NCBI RefSeq assembly: GCF_000317895.1
Contig: NC_019567.1
Span: 3,348,001-3,412,000 of the forward strand
From: Bdellovibrio bacteriovorus str. Tiberius
GTDB lineage: Bacteria > Bdellovibrionota > Bdellovibrionia > Bdellovibrionales > Bdellovibrionaceae
Direction: 5' to 3'
Length of the DNA: 64,000 bases
Position numbers and translations under genes: made by a program. The notes under the pieces are model-generated. The model was not told the DNA's origin, ran no database searches, and worked only from the letters and a program-made list of their open reading frames with translations. Of the stretch, positions 17,558 through 26,287 are shown piece after piece (positions within the stretch are counted from its first letter, which is position 1; every line of letters starts with the position of its first letter).

Positions 17558-18202
17558 TTACGACTGCGGGGCTTTCAGGCGGATGATCAAATCCCCCATG
17601 GCCTTCGCACTTTCCTCATCGTGGGTGACCATCACCGTGGTCAGTCCACGAGCCCGAATCACCTCAAGACACTGCTGCTGAACCTGATCCCGCAAAACTT
17701 TATCCAGACTTGAAAACGGCTCGTCCATCAAAAGCAGTTTCGGATCGGATGCAATGGCACGCGCAATAGCCACCCGCTGCTGCTCCCCGCCTGAAATCTG
17801 ATGGGGATAACGATGTTCATGCTGCTCGATCCGGAAGTCCTGCAAAAGCTTCTTCAAAAGATCCTGGCGTTCTTCCTTGCTGTCTCGGGTGCAACCGAAA
17901 AGAATGTTCTTCGCCACCGTTAAATGCGGGAACAAAGCGTGCTGCTGAAACACCAGACCGATCTTTCTTTCCTGAGGTGGCACAAAACGTCCGGCCTCGC
18001 CCGCAATCACCTCACCACCGATGACAATGCTTCCCGCCTGCGGCTTCAGAAAGCCCGCGATCAGTTTTAACAGCGTGGTTTTGCCACTGCCGGAAGGCCC
18101 CAGCAGACAGGCGATTTTTCCTTCAGGTACCACGAAAGAAACATCGGTGACGCCCCCGACTTTATAACGATAAGAAGTATTTTTAAGCTCAATGCTCGAC
18201 AT
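17558..18202 (-). CDS. fbpC: Ferric-iron ABC transporter ATP-binding protein
   Basis: 214 aa. Walker A GPSGSGKTT, signature SGGEQQRVAIARA, Walker B LLLMDEPFSSLD and the H-loop VMVTHDE are all present. The usual FbpC regulatory C-terminal domain (which would make about 350 aa) is absent, so it is a short ATPase. The ATG at 18202 with GGAG upstream is preferred over GTG at 18205. It overlaps the permease gene by 14 bp in an fbpA-fbpB-fbpC operon. Confidence 0.88.
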   Translation of the reverse strand: MSSIELKNTSYRYKVGGVTDVSFVVPEGKIACLLGPSGSGKTTLLKLIAGFLKPQAGSIVIGGEVIAGEAGRFVPPQERKIGLVFQQHALFPHLTVAKNILFGCTRDSKEERQDLLKKLLQDFRIEQHEHRYPHQISGGEQQRVAIARAIASDPKLLLMDEPFSSLDKVLRDQVQQQCLEVIRARGLTTVMVTHDEESAKAMGDLIIRLKAPQS

Positions 18203-19802
18203 CACGCCACTCCAAACTGCGTTTTTGCACCCAGTGCAAAAGAATCACGGCCACTGTAGACATCGCAATCAAAACCAAAGAATAAGGGGCTGCTTCAATA
18301 TAGCGATCATCACTGGAAAATTCAAAAGCCGCCACGGCCAGGGTCTTTACATCAAAGGGACGAAGGATCAAGGTCGCCGGAAGTTCTTTGACCGTATCCA
18401 AAAACACGACAATGAAAGCCGTACACAACGACAGCATCAACAAAGGTACATGCACCAGAAAAATGGTTTTGGCTTTGCCCTTACCCAAAGATGCCGCAGC
18501 CATATCCATTTCTTCCGGAATGCGCAACATCCCGCTGTGCAATGGGCTGTAAGCCGTCGCCATAAAACGAACCGTGTAAGCAATCAGCAGACCCGCGATA
18601 CTGCCGGTAATAATAAAAGTCGAACCCGTAGATTCACGCAACCAACCAAAGAGCATCATCAGCCCCACGGCCACCACCGCCCCCGGAATCGCGTATCCAA
18701 GATTTGCCAGCAACGTCACCAGACGCAGCCACTGGGCGTGAAAACGTTCCGCACACACCATCACAAAAGCCGCCGTCACGGCAAGCACTCCGGTAAAACC
18801 ACCCAGGCGCACTGACTGCCACAGGTATTCACTCAGGGACTCCATAAAACCCCATGACGTCGAATAACTGACCAGACGAAGCAAAATCCCCACTGGCAGC
18901 AAAAAACCTGCAATCACCGGCAGCGCACATGCCATCACAGCCAGCACGTTTTGCCCGCCGTGCAGCCGCACCAGATCTTTTTGCTGGTGTTGGCGCAAAG
19001 AACTGTAGCGCATCCCCCGGCGACCCAAAGCTTCAACGCCCATCAGGACAAAAACAAAAATCAAAAGCAATCCCGCCAGACGAGCGGCCACCAAAGGCTC
19101 GCTCATGAAAAACCAGCTGCGATAAATGCCAGCACTGACAGTTTGCACACCCAGCACCGTGACCGTACCGATATCCGCGATGGTTTCCATCAAAGAAAGT
19201 GCAATCCCCGTGGCGATAAAAGGCCGTGCCGCAGGCAGTGCAATCTTGCGGAAGAAACGTGCTGGGTAAGTCCCCAGAGTCGCAGCGGCTTCCCACCATT
19301 CACGGGGTTGAGACAAGAAAGCTGTGCGCGCCAGAAGGTAAACGTAAGGAGTGGTGGAAATTCCCAGCACCCACATCGCCCCACCCAAGCTGCGAAACTG
19401 CGGGAACCAGTAATCCCCACGGGACGACCAGCCCATCCAGTCACGCAAGAGGGTCTGCACGGGACCGGCGTATTCAAACAACCAGCCATAAGAATATGCC
19501 GAGATATAAGCCGGAACCGCCAGGGGCAGAATCATGCCCCATTCAAGCCAGCGGCGGCCCGTGAAAGAAAACTGCGAGGTCAGCCAGGCGGCTGTAACAC
19601 CGAAAAATCCGCAAATCGTGGCCACGCCCAGGCACAGCCACAAGGTTTGCAGAATGTATGAATTCAAAAGATTCTCTGAGACATGCAACCAGCTGTCGGC
19701 CGTTTCAGGTGTGAACGGCAACCACCACGCGGACAACACCAGCAACAGAGGTGCTATACACAAAGATGCAACTAAGACAGCCAGAAACCTCAGCACCGGC
19801 AA
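18189..19802 (-). CDS. fbpB: Ferric-iron ABC transporter permease (double-domain)
   Basis: 537 aa with about 12 hydrophobic segments in two homologous halves, as in FbpB/SfuB. EAA-type loops are seen at EAAATLGTYPARFFRKIALP and MAAASLGKGKAKTIFLVHVP. The first codon after the fbpA stop is TTG with GGAAG upstream; GTG two codons later is the alternative, and no ATG fits. The gene directly abuts the binding-protein stop. It forms the inner-membrane channel for ferric ion import. Confidence 0.9.
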   Translation of the reverse strand: MPVLRFLAVLVASLCIAPLLLVLSAWWLPFTPETADSWLHVSENLLNSYILQTLWLCLGVATICGFFGVTAAWLTSQFSFTGRRWLEWGMILPLAVPAYISAYSYGWLFEYAGPVQTLLRDWMGWSSRGDYWFPQFRSLGGAMWVLGISTTPYVYLLARTAFLSQPREWWEAAATLGTYPARFFRKIALPAARPFIATGIALSLMETIADIGTVTVLGVQTVSAGIYRSWFFMSEPLVAARLAGLLLIFVFVLMGVEALGRRGMRYSSLRQHQQKDLVRLHGGQNVLAVMACALPVIAGFLLPVGILLRLVSYSTSWGFMESLSEYLWQSVRLGGFTGVLAVTAAFVMVCAERFHAQWLRLVTLLANLGYAIPGAVVAVGLMMLFGWLRESTGSTFIITGSIAGLLIAYTVRFMATAYSPLHSGMLRIPEEMDMAAASLGKGKAKTIFLVHVPLLMLSLCTAFIVVFLDTVKELPATLILRPFDVKTLAVAAFEFSSDDRYIEAAPYSLVLIAMSTVAVILLHWVQKRSLEWRDVEH

Positions 19803-20858
19803 TTACTTCCAGCCGGCCTTGTCAGCGATGCGAGTCGCATCTTTGCTGTGATTCGCCCACACAGACAAATTAGTGCCTTCATTTTTATACGGTCCCCACG
19901 CTGCCAATACAGCGTCCGCTTTGACCGCCGGATTCACCGGGAATTCTTTGTTGGCGGCTGCATAGATGTTCTGTGCGTGATCCGCTGTCAGGAACTCAAG
20001 CAGCTTCTGGGCATTTTTAGTGTTCTTGCTGCTTTTAAGCAAACCACCACCACTGATGTTCACGTGCGCGCCAGTCAAATCCCCTTTACCGGCTTTTTGA
20101 TTCGGGAAGAAGATCCCCACTTTTTGCGCAACCAGTTTGTCTTCCGGAAGTTCAGACACCATCATACGACCGAAATAGTAGCTGTTCGCCACCGCAAGTT
20201 TCGCTTCGCCTGCCGCAACGGCTTTCAACTGATCCGAGTCCCCGCCTTGAGGAGGACGTGCCAGATTCGCCACGAAACCATCCGCCCATTTCTGGGCGTC
20301 TTTCACACCGTGTACAGACACGATGTTCGCCAGCAGAGACTGGTTGTAGGGGTGAGAAGACGAACGAGTCAGGATCTCACCTTTCCAGCGCGGGCTTGCC
20401 AGGTCTTCATATGTGGAAAGCTCTTCTGGTTTTACTTTTTCTTTATTGTAGAAAATCGCACGCACTCGTTTGCTCAGGGCGAACCACTGGTTGTCCTTGT
20501 CGCGATAGATCGCCGGAACGTTCTTTTCAAGCACTGTGGATTTCACAGGTGCGAACAGGCCCTTGTCTTTGGCGATAGTCAGATTGGCAACATCCACTGT
20601 GATCAGAATATCCGCCGGGCTGGAAGCACCTTCAGATTCAAGACGCGCAATCAGCTTCGGAGCATCGTCAGAAAGGAATTTCACGGCGATGCCGGTTTCT
20701 TTGGTGAACTGATCAAAGATAGGTTTGATCAATTCCTCTTTGCGGGCAGAGTAAACAACGATTTCTTCTTTGGTGACCTTATCAGCGGCCACAGCAGGAA
20801 CGGATTGAAAAACAGTGGCCAATAGCAAGCCGGCATACAACATCATTTTGGAAGACAT
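19803..20858 (-). CDS. fbpA: Periplasmic ferric-iron binding protein
   Basis: 351 aa with a signal peptide (1-25) and the class II periplasmic-binding fold opening EEIVVYSARKEELIKPIFDQ. The adjacent tyrosines in LAVANSYYFGRM match the di-tyrosine iron site of the FbpA/FutA family. First gene of the operon. I looked for a Fur-type site in the upstream gap and did not find a convincing one. Confidence 0.9.
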   Translation of the reverse strand: MSSKMMLYAGLLLATVFQSVPAVAADKVTKEEIVVYSARKEELIKPIFDQFTKETGIAVKFLSDDAPKLIARLESEGASSPADILITVDVANLTIAKDKGLFAPVKSTVLEKNVPAIYRDKDNQWFALSKRVRAIFYNKEKVKPEELSTYEDLASPRWKGEILTRSSSHPYNQSLLANIVSVHGVKDAQKWADGFVANLARPPQGGDSDQLKAVAAGEAKLAVANSYYFGRMMVSELPEDKLVAQKVGIFFPNQKAGKGDLTGAHVNISGGGLLKSSKNTKNAQKLLEFLTADHAQNIYAAANKEFPVNPAVKADAVLAAWGPYKNEGTNLSVWANHSKDATRIADKAGWK

Positions 20859-21132
20859 GATGGATCCTTTCTCTTCGAGGACAGTGTTATTAAAACCCGT
20901 GCAACCTATCCCAGGACCCCTGCCCGGGCAAGAAAAGCGCCCTAATTGACGGTAATGAAAAGCTAAAGAAAAACGCCTTGGAATTACCCTTTGCGGCGAA
21001 AGTGAAGAGTCCCCGCAACTGCCGCCACCGGAGCGGGTATTTGCTACATTCCGGGGAACCGATCCCCCCGATTTTAAAGACTTTTTTCAGGTCCCGCTGG
21101 CTTTTGCCAAGGCCTGTGTTATACCGTTCGCC
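20859..21132. other. Divergent fbpA/hflX intergenic region with structured G+C-rich block
   Basis: 274 bases without a gene. On the + strand a block from about 20981 to 21070 includes GTCCCCGCAACTG (21009-21021), then GCCACCGGA...TCCGGGGAACC ending in a hairpin over 21051-21070 (CCGGGG/CCCCCG). The first string equals a conserved stretch of cobalamin riboswitch cores, and GCCAC...GGGGAA is in the expected order, but the 3' B12-box is not in place. No gene and no clear promoter are assigned. Confidence 0.35.
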
Positions 21133-22593
21133 ATGAACGAAACCACGCCTCTTAAAGCCGTCCTTGTCGGTATCCAACTTCAACGCACTTCAGATCAGGA
21201 ACTTAAGGGTTCTTTGACGGAACTTTCCCGTCTGGTCACCACTCTTGGGTATGAAGTTGTCGGTCAAATGTCCCAGCGTCGCAGCTCTACCAAAACCGCC
21301 ACCGTGTTGGGTGATGGCAAACTGAAAGAACTGGCCGAGTGGACCGGCGGCACGGGCAAAATCAGTCCGAACTTCACCAAGAAAAAACACAAAGCGGCTT
21401 TGCGCTTTAAAAAAGATGAAGAAGAAGACGATCTGTTCGGCGATGACGTCGAAGAAGTTTTCGAGGTCGAAGAGGGTGCCGAGGACATGGACTCCACCGG
21501 TGACACGACTCCTCAGGAAAAAGCTCAGGTCGTTGTTATTGACTGTGACCTTTCCCCGTCCCAGTTGCGCAATCTTGAAAGCGCCACTGGCGCACAGGTT
21601 CTGGATCGCACGGGCGTGATCATTGAAATCTTCAGCCGTCACGCACGCACTCGCGCGGCCCGCCTGCAGGTTGAAATTGCACGTTTGACGTATGTAGCTC
21701 CGCGCATGCGTGAATCCACAGCTGGCGATGACCGTCAGGGTGGTGGCGGTAAAGGGGCTGGTGAAACCAGCATCGAGCTGGATCGCCGTAAGATCCGCGA
21801 CCGCATCAAAGAACTGAAACAGGAACTGGCTTCCATTTCCCAGGAACTGGACACGCGCCGTTCCCGCCGCGAACAAGAGCTGACTGTGGCACTGGTGGGT
21901 TACACCAATGCGGGCAAGTCTTCCTTGATGCGTGCATTGACCGGCAGTGACGTACTGATCGCCGACAAACTGTTTGCAACCCTGGACACCACGGTTCGTG
22001 TGCTTTATCCCGAAACACGTCCCAAGATGCTTGTGTCCGACACTGTTGGATTCATCAAAAAACTTCCCCATGATCTGGTGGCGTCTTTCAAATCCACTTT
22101 GGATGAAGCGGCAAATGCCTCTTTGCTTTTGTATACGGTGGACTGCTCTGACCCGACCTTCCGCTCACAACTGGAAGTCACCCGCACGGTATTGGCCGAA
22201 GTGGGCGCTCAGGACATCCCGAGCATGCTGATCTTCAACAAGCGCGATCGCCTGTCACAGGAAGAAGAAGCGGAACTGGCGAAGGAATTCCCGGAAGCGC
22301 ACTTCATGTCGGCCAAGAATCCGGACGACATCGCAGCTTTGCACACGAAACTTGTGAAGCACTTTGAAAATGCCATGGTCGAAGAAGACGTTCTGATCCC
22401 GTACACCACTCAGGGTGCCATCGGTGATATCCGCGCAAAAATGCGCGTGCTTTCAGAAAACTATGAAGCCAACGGCGTGATGCTGAAAGTTCGCGCTCGC
22501 AAAGAAGACCTGGAGCAAATCAAAGAACGCTTCGGTCTGGCCCCAGGCAAAGGCAAAAAGAAAAAGCTAAGCTGGAACATCGACGAAGAATAA
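21133..22593 (+). CDS. hflX: GTPase HflX (ribosome-associated) with acidic insertion
   Basis: 486 aa. The N-terminal HflX domain (residues 8-75 and about 133-190, with LSPSQLRNLE and ARTRAARLQVE) is followed by a coiled coil (about 215-250), then a G domain: G1 GYTNAGKSS, G3 DTVGF, G4 NKRD, and a short C-terminal domain. It splits or rescues stalled ribosomes. Unusual is a charged insertion at about residues 76-132 (a Lys patch, then EEEDDLFGDDVEEVFEVEEG) inside the N-terminal domain. It stands alone, not in an hfq-hflX operon. Confidence 0.93.
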   Translation: MNETTPLKAVLVGIQLQRTSDQELKGSLTELSRLVTTLGYEVVGQMSQRRSSTKTATVLGDGKLKELAEWTGGTGKISPNFTKKKHKAALRFKKDEEEDDLFGDDVEEVFEVEEGAEDMDSTGDTTPQEKAQVVVIDCDLSPSQLRNLESATGAQVLDRTGVIIEIFSRHARTRAARLQVEIARLTYVAPRMRESTAGDDRQGGGGKGAGETSIELDRRKIRDRIKELKQELASISQELDTRRSRREQELTVALVGYTNAGKSSLMRALTGSDVLIADKLFATLDTTVRVLYPETRPKMLVSDTVGFIKKLPHDLVASFKSTLDEAANASLLLYTVDCSDPTFRSQLEVTRTVLAEVGAQDIPSMLIFNKRDRLSQEEEAELAKEFPEAHFMSAKNPDDIAALHTKLVKHFENAMVEEDVLIPYTTQGAIGDIRAKMRVLSENYEANGVMLKVRARKEDLEQIKERFGLAPGKGKKKKLSWNIDEE

Positions 22594-22601
22594 CCAAACT
22601 C

Positions 22602-22706
22602 AAGCACGCTGAAGAATGAATTTGCACAAGGCGCAAGGAGGAAGGCGTACTCCCTGTACGCCGACGACGAGCAACGCAGCTGCAAATTCATTATCCAGCG
22701 TGCGCC
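22602..22706. repeat. Structured intergenic repeat, copy B (REP-like)
   Basis: It fills the gap between the convergent hflX and exonuclease genes. Inner inverted repeat GGCGTAC (22644-22650)/GTACGCC (22656-22662). Outer stem of two blocks: CACGCTG (22605-22611) with CAGCGTG (22696-22702), and ATGAATTTGCA (22616-22626) with TGCAAATTCAT (22681-22691). The core and the AACG.AGCAG-type right flank match copy A at 617-747. Probably a bidirectional terminator or RNA-stabilising element. Confidence 0.8.
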
Positions 22707-23537
22707 TTAGATCCAGATGATTTGGGCGTCGCTGACTCTGTTTAGATAGTATCGTTTTGCTGCCTGATCTTTATGGCAGAACGCCTGCAGATAGTCCCCG
22801 TCTGGATTTCTGACGATTCCAATCGGGGTCACACGACGGGTGGAACCACGATCTGATCCACCTTCATAAACCATATCGATATCTTTTTTGGTCTGAATCG
22901 CTTCGATGATGGATTTAAACTGTGGCGCACTCAATGACGCCAAAGAGTATTCCTTCCACCACAGATTCTTCCCCTGGCTTTTGATGGCTCCGGCCAAGGT
23001 CATTTCCGGCGGCATCTTGGCAAAACACGCCAGGCCCACATGCAAGCAGGCTTTCGCATCGTCATAAGCACGGTGCGCCTGACCACCGTCAATGTTCAGA
23101 TGTCTGACCAGCGTTTGCAGTTTGTGATTTTCCACGCCGTGAATCCATTTGCGGGAAAGAAGACTTGTGCACAAAGCCGGTTCCGGCAGCAAAGGCAGAT
23201 GGTTTTTCTCGAAATCAATAGCCATGAACCCCAGATCGAATGGTGCGTGGTGAGCCATTACGATGGCCCCTTTGAAGAACTCATGAATCTCGCGGATCTT
23301 TTCGGTGATCAGCGGAGCATCCGCCACCATTTCATTGGTGATACCGTGAATGCCGATAATAAAATCAGTCATCAGCTCGCGGGGCTTGAACAAAAACTGC
23401 AAACGGCCGACTTCTTCACCCTTGTACCACTTCACGGCACCAAACTCGACCACGTCATGCCCGACCGGATAAGCTCCGCTGGTTTCAGTATCAAAGGCGA
23501 CATAAGTGTATTCATTCAGTGGTAAATCAAGATTCAT
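22707..23537 (-). CDS. DEDDh 3'-5' exonuclease fused to a C-terminal WYL-like domain
   Basis: 276 aa from the ATG at 23537. Exonuclease domain (about 10-180): Exo I D16 and E18 in FDTETSG, Exo II AHHAPFDLGF, Exo III HRAYDDAKA. This is the DnaQ/Pol III epsilon family. Residues about 222-276 (RRVTPIGIVRNPDGDYLQAF ... RYYLNRVSDAQII) match the strand order of WYL domains, which bind nucleic-acid or nucleotide ligands in regulators of DNA damage and phage defence. The upstream frame to 23717 has no good start. It is not the replicative epsilon subunit on this evidence. Confidence 0.8.
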   Translation of the reverse strand: MNLDLPLNEYTYVAFDTETSGAYPVGHDVVEFGAVKWYKGEEVGRLQFLFKPRELMTDFIIGIHGITNEMVADAPLITEKIREIHEFFKGAIVMAHHAPFDLGFMAIDFEKNHLPLLPEPALCTSLLSRKWIHGVENHKLQTLVRHLNIDGGQAHRAYDDAKACLHVGLACFAKMPPEMTLAGAIKSQGKNLWWKEYSLASLSAPQFKSIIEAIQTKKDIDMVYEGGSDRGSTRRVTPIGIVRNPDGDYLQAFCHKDQAAKRYYLNRVSDAQIIWI

Positions 23538-23646
23538 AGCGGGCCAATCTACCTTTCTTGGGGCTGTTGGTCCAGTTCCCCGTGCAAGGCCCGCGCGAAA
23601 ACTTTGTTTTTCGCGGCAGACTGGGTCACAATTAGGCGAACTATCT

Positions 23647-24330
23647 ATGCGAAGATACATTGCTTTTACCATTATTCTGATTAGTACTTTGGGGGCCACC
23701 GCCGCCAAAGCCAGCACGTCTCCAACCTTTGCGTTGTCCGGTGATGTGAGCCTGCTTTCACACTATGTGGAACACGGGCTTTCCCAATCCGACAATTCCC
23801 CGGCTTTGCAGGGATCGTTCTGGTTCAACTTCGGATCTCAATTCCGCCTGGGAGTCTGGGGCTCGAACACGAACTATGAACATGGCGATGACCATTTCAA
23901 CCTGCGCATGAATGCGGAAGTGAAAGTGGATTTCTCACAAAACGCGTCCATGGAAATCGGTTACACCAAAAGTCAGTATTATAACGGTGGCGACCATAAC
24001 GGGGATCTGCTCAGCCTGCACCTGAATCTGTGGAGGTCGCGCATCATGTACGACACAAATTCCAACTGGGAAGCGACCCATGAAAAGTCAGAGCGTTTTG
24101 GTTTTGGCAATATCATGGATGTTTTCGGCGGCTGGAAATGGAACAACGAAATCGGTTACAACACGCCGGACGTTGAAACGATCAATCCGTACTTTGATGC
24201 ACGAACCGGGCTGGGAACAAAATGGGGTGTGATCTTCTTTGAAGGAGCTCTCACCGCGACCAGTGAAAGCTCCCAATTTGACGGGGCTGGCGACTATTTC
24301 TTTATTCTGTCTGCATCGACGGATCTGTAA
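23647..24330 (+). CDS. TorF family putative porin
   Basis: 227 aa from the ATG at 23647, which begins a signal peptide (about 1-23). The opening [20 protein letters not shown] and the following beta-strand pattern ([18 protein letters not shown]) match the TorF/Gcw_chp family of outer-membrane barrels of unclear substrate. It ends with [10 protein letters not shown]. The last 29 bp overlap tail-to-tail with motB on the other strand. Confidence 0.75.
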   Translation: MRRYIAFTIILISTLGATAAKASTSPTFALSGDVSLLSHYVEHGLSQSDNSPALQGSFWFNFGSQFRLGVWGSNTNYEHGDDHFNLRMNAEVKVDFSQNASMEIGYTKSQYYNGGDHNGDLLSLHLNLWRSRIMYDTNSNWEATHEKSERFGFGNIMDVFGGWKWNNEIGYNTPDVETINPYFDARTGLGTKWGVIFFEGALTATSESSQFDGAGDYFFILSASTDL

Positions 24331-25258
24331 TTCCCGTCTCTTCTTTCAGGTCCTGATCCACTTGCTGTTTCAGGTCCTTCTTTTCGGCCTCTTTACGGTT
24401 GCTGATCTGATTCACAAAGCTGTCATACACAGACATATCCACACGGGACGGGCCAAACAGGGTTTCCAGCTTGCGCGGCTTGTGACCGTCGGAAGTGATT
24501 TCCTTCTGAGCGATCTTCACCCGGATAAAACCAACCAGCTTGGCTGGATCGATTTCACCGCGTTTTTCCTTCACACTGATGCCACCTGTGACATTCACGG
24601 TGTTGTTTTCAAGTGTGGCCATGATCTTGGCACGAACCATATCAAAGCGCTCGGAAGCGACTTTGTTCGCAGACATCACACTGCCATCCGGAACGGCCTG
24701 AATGAACAAACCTGAAGTCAGCTTGATATCCGCATCTTTCAAACCGGTGGTGATACCCTTGATCTTGTCCATGACCTTCACAAAGTTTGCATTCGGCGTG
24801 GACGTGCCACGTTCAAACAGCATGTAGTCAGGAATATCAAAATCATATCCGTCCGGAGTGACCGTGACATTCTTAGCCACGTCGGTCATCTGATCCGCCA
24901 GATAAGCCGCCACCACTTTCGTGGAACCCATGTCCAGCAGGTTTGGAGTTTTATCCGCCGGTTCCATGAAACTTTGGAAGGCCTTCAGCGGCTCATTCAG
25001 AATATCCAGGAAAAGTTTTTCCAGAGTGATTTCAGCACCGAAGTTCTGGAAGTTGTATTCAATAACAGAAGGCGTGGAGAAATAATCAGAAACCGCTTTT
25101 TTGGTTTCTTCAGATTGCCCCACCAGCCACATAACCAGGAAGAACGCCATCAAGGCCGTCATAAAGTCGGCCAAGGCCACCTTCCAGGAACCCCCGTGGT
25201 GACCTCCGCCCGAAACTATGATCTTTTTGATAACGATCGTTTGCTTTTTTTCTGCCAT
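24302..25258 (-). CDS. motB: Flagellar motor stator protein MotB
   Basis: 318 aa. One N-terminal membrane helix with the proton-carrying Asp in [20 protein letters not shown], then a periplasmic region and an OmpA-like peptidoglycan-binding domain from about residue 155 ([16 protein letters not shown]). The C-terminal tail is charged and low-complexity. It lies 59 nt after motA in the same operon. Its last 29 bases overlap the convergent TorF gene. Confidence 0.92.
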   Translation of the reverse strand: MAEKKQTIVIKKIIVSGGGHHGGSWKVALADFMTALMAFFLVMWLVGQSEETKKAVSDYFSTPSVIEYNFQNFGAEITLEKLFLDILNEPLKAFQSFMEPADKTPNLLDMGSTKVVAAYLADQMTDVAKNVTVTPDGYDFDIPDYMLFERGTSTPNANFVKVMDKIKGITTGLKDADIKLTSGLFIQAVPDGSVMSANKVASERFDMVRAKIMATLENNTVNVTGGISVKEKRGEIDPAKLVGFIRVKIAQKEITSDGHKPRKLETLFGPSRVDMSVYDSFVNQISNRKEAEKKDLKQQVDQDLKEETGITDPSMQTE

Positions 25259-25317
25259 AGTTTATTTCCAGTCCAGTTACGGGGGCTATGCCCCCTTCAC
25301 ATCCTCGGCCAAGCCGA

Positions 25318-26184
25318 TTAAGCTGCTTTCTTAATCTCTTTGGTAGCCTTGTCGACTTCGTCAAAAGATGGACGCTCTTCAGGCATGATAGAGCGACGAG
25401 CGTACTCCACACATACAATCGGAGGCGCACCTCTTTGCAAAGCCACCATCGCGGCTTTGATGCAACCAAGGTAACGTCCTTCAGCATCGATATCCGCACC
25501 CATTTTCGTCGCAGTTGGTCCAATCAGACCGTAAGCTCCGAAAACCCCCAACATCGTACCCACCAGAGCGGAGGCAACCAGGGCACCGATCTTTTCAACC
25601 CCGTCGGTCAAATGGGCCATCGTTTTTACGATACCCAAAACCGCGGCAACGATCCCCAGACCCGGGAAACCGTCGGCCACTGTCTGCACGGCGTGAACCG
25701 CCATGTGTTCTTCGTGGTGAATGGCTTTGATGTCGGCATCAAGCAGATCATCCACATCATACGGGGACATTTCAGCGGACAGGGTGATTTTCATCGTGTC
25801 GCACAGGAAGTGAACCGCGTGATGGTTGTGCATGAAACTTGGATAGGCTTTAAAGATGTCACTCTTATCAGGTTCCTCGATGTGTTTCTCGATACCTTGA
25901 GGACCTTCTTTACGGAAAGCCTGGAACAACTGGAACATCATCTGCAACAACTCGACATAATCCTGCTTTTGCGGACCCTTTGCTGTCATTGCTTTGATAG
26001 CCATTTTGAATCCGGCTTTGATAACCTTCATCGGGTTGGCGATAATGTACGCTCCGAGGGCCGCGCCCCCGATGATCATCAGCTCCAGAGGGGCCGCCTT
26101 GATGATCACGGACATGTTACCGCCGGCTATAAGGAAGCCGCCGAACACCATCACGAATACAACTAATATACCTACAAAACCCAT
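25318..26184 (-). CDS. motA: Flagellar motor stator protein MotA
   Basis: 288 aa with four membrane segments: two near the N-terminus (GFVGILVVFVMVFGGFLIAG) and two around residues 160-215 (FPGLGIVAAVLGIVKTMAHL, GTMLGVFGAYGLIGP). The cytoplasmic loop has the charged residues needed for FliG contact. AGAGG lies before the ATG. A TCCGATAG string about 30 nt upstream resembles a FliA -10, but the -35 is poor. With MotB it forms a stator; predatory species often carry several motAB sets. Confidence 0.93.
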   Translation of the reverse strand: MGFVGILVVFVMVFGGFLIAGGNMSVIIKAAPLELMIIGGAALGAYIIANPMKVIKAGFKMAIKAMTAKGPQKQDYVELLQMMFQLFQAFRKEGPQGIEKHIEEPDKSDIFKAYPSFMHNHHAVHFLCDTMKITLSAEMSPYDVDDLLDADIKAIHHEEHMAVHAVQTVADGFPGLGIVAAVLGIVKTMAHLTDGVEKIGALVASALVGTMLGVFGAYGLIGPTATKMGADIDAEGRYLGCIKAAMVALQRGAPPIVCVEYARRSIMPEERPSFDEVDKATKEIKKAA

Positions 26185-26287
26185 AAGATATGACCTCTCA
26201 GTTTCTCTATCGGACCGAACTGTGTTAATATTGAGTCAGTCGCAAATAAACTTGCCCATGGTCCGGAGAGATACTAAGAGGAAACTC

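Noticed and set aside
19848-20825. 325-codon open frame on the + strand
   Set aside because: Antisense shadow of fbpA; Arg/His/Phe-rich product without motifs.
20859-21132. Fur box for the iron-import operon
   Set aside because: No run resembling GATAATGATAATCATTATC was found near the fbpA start.
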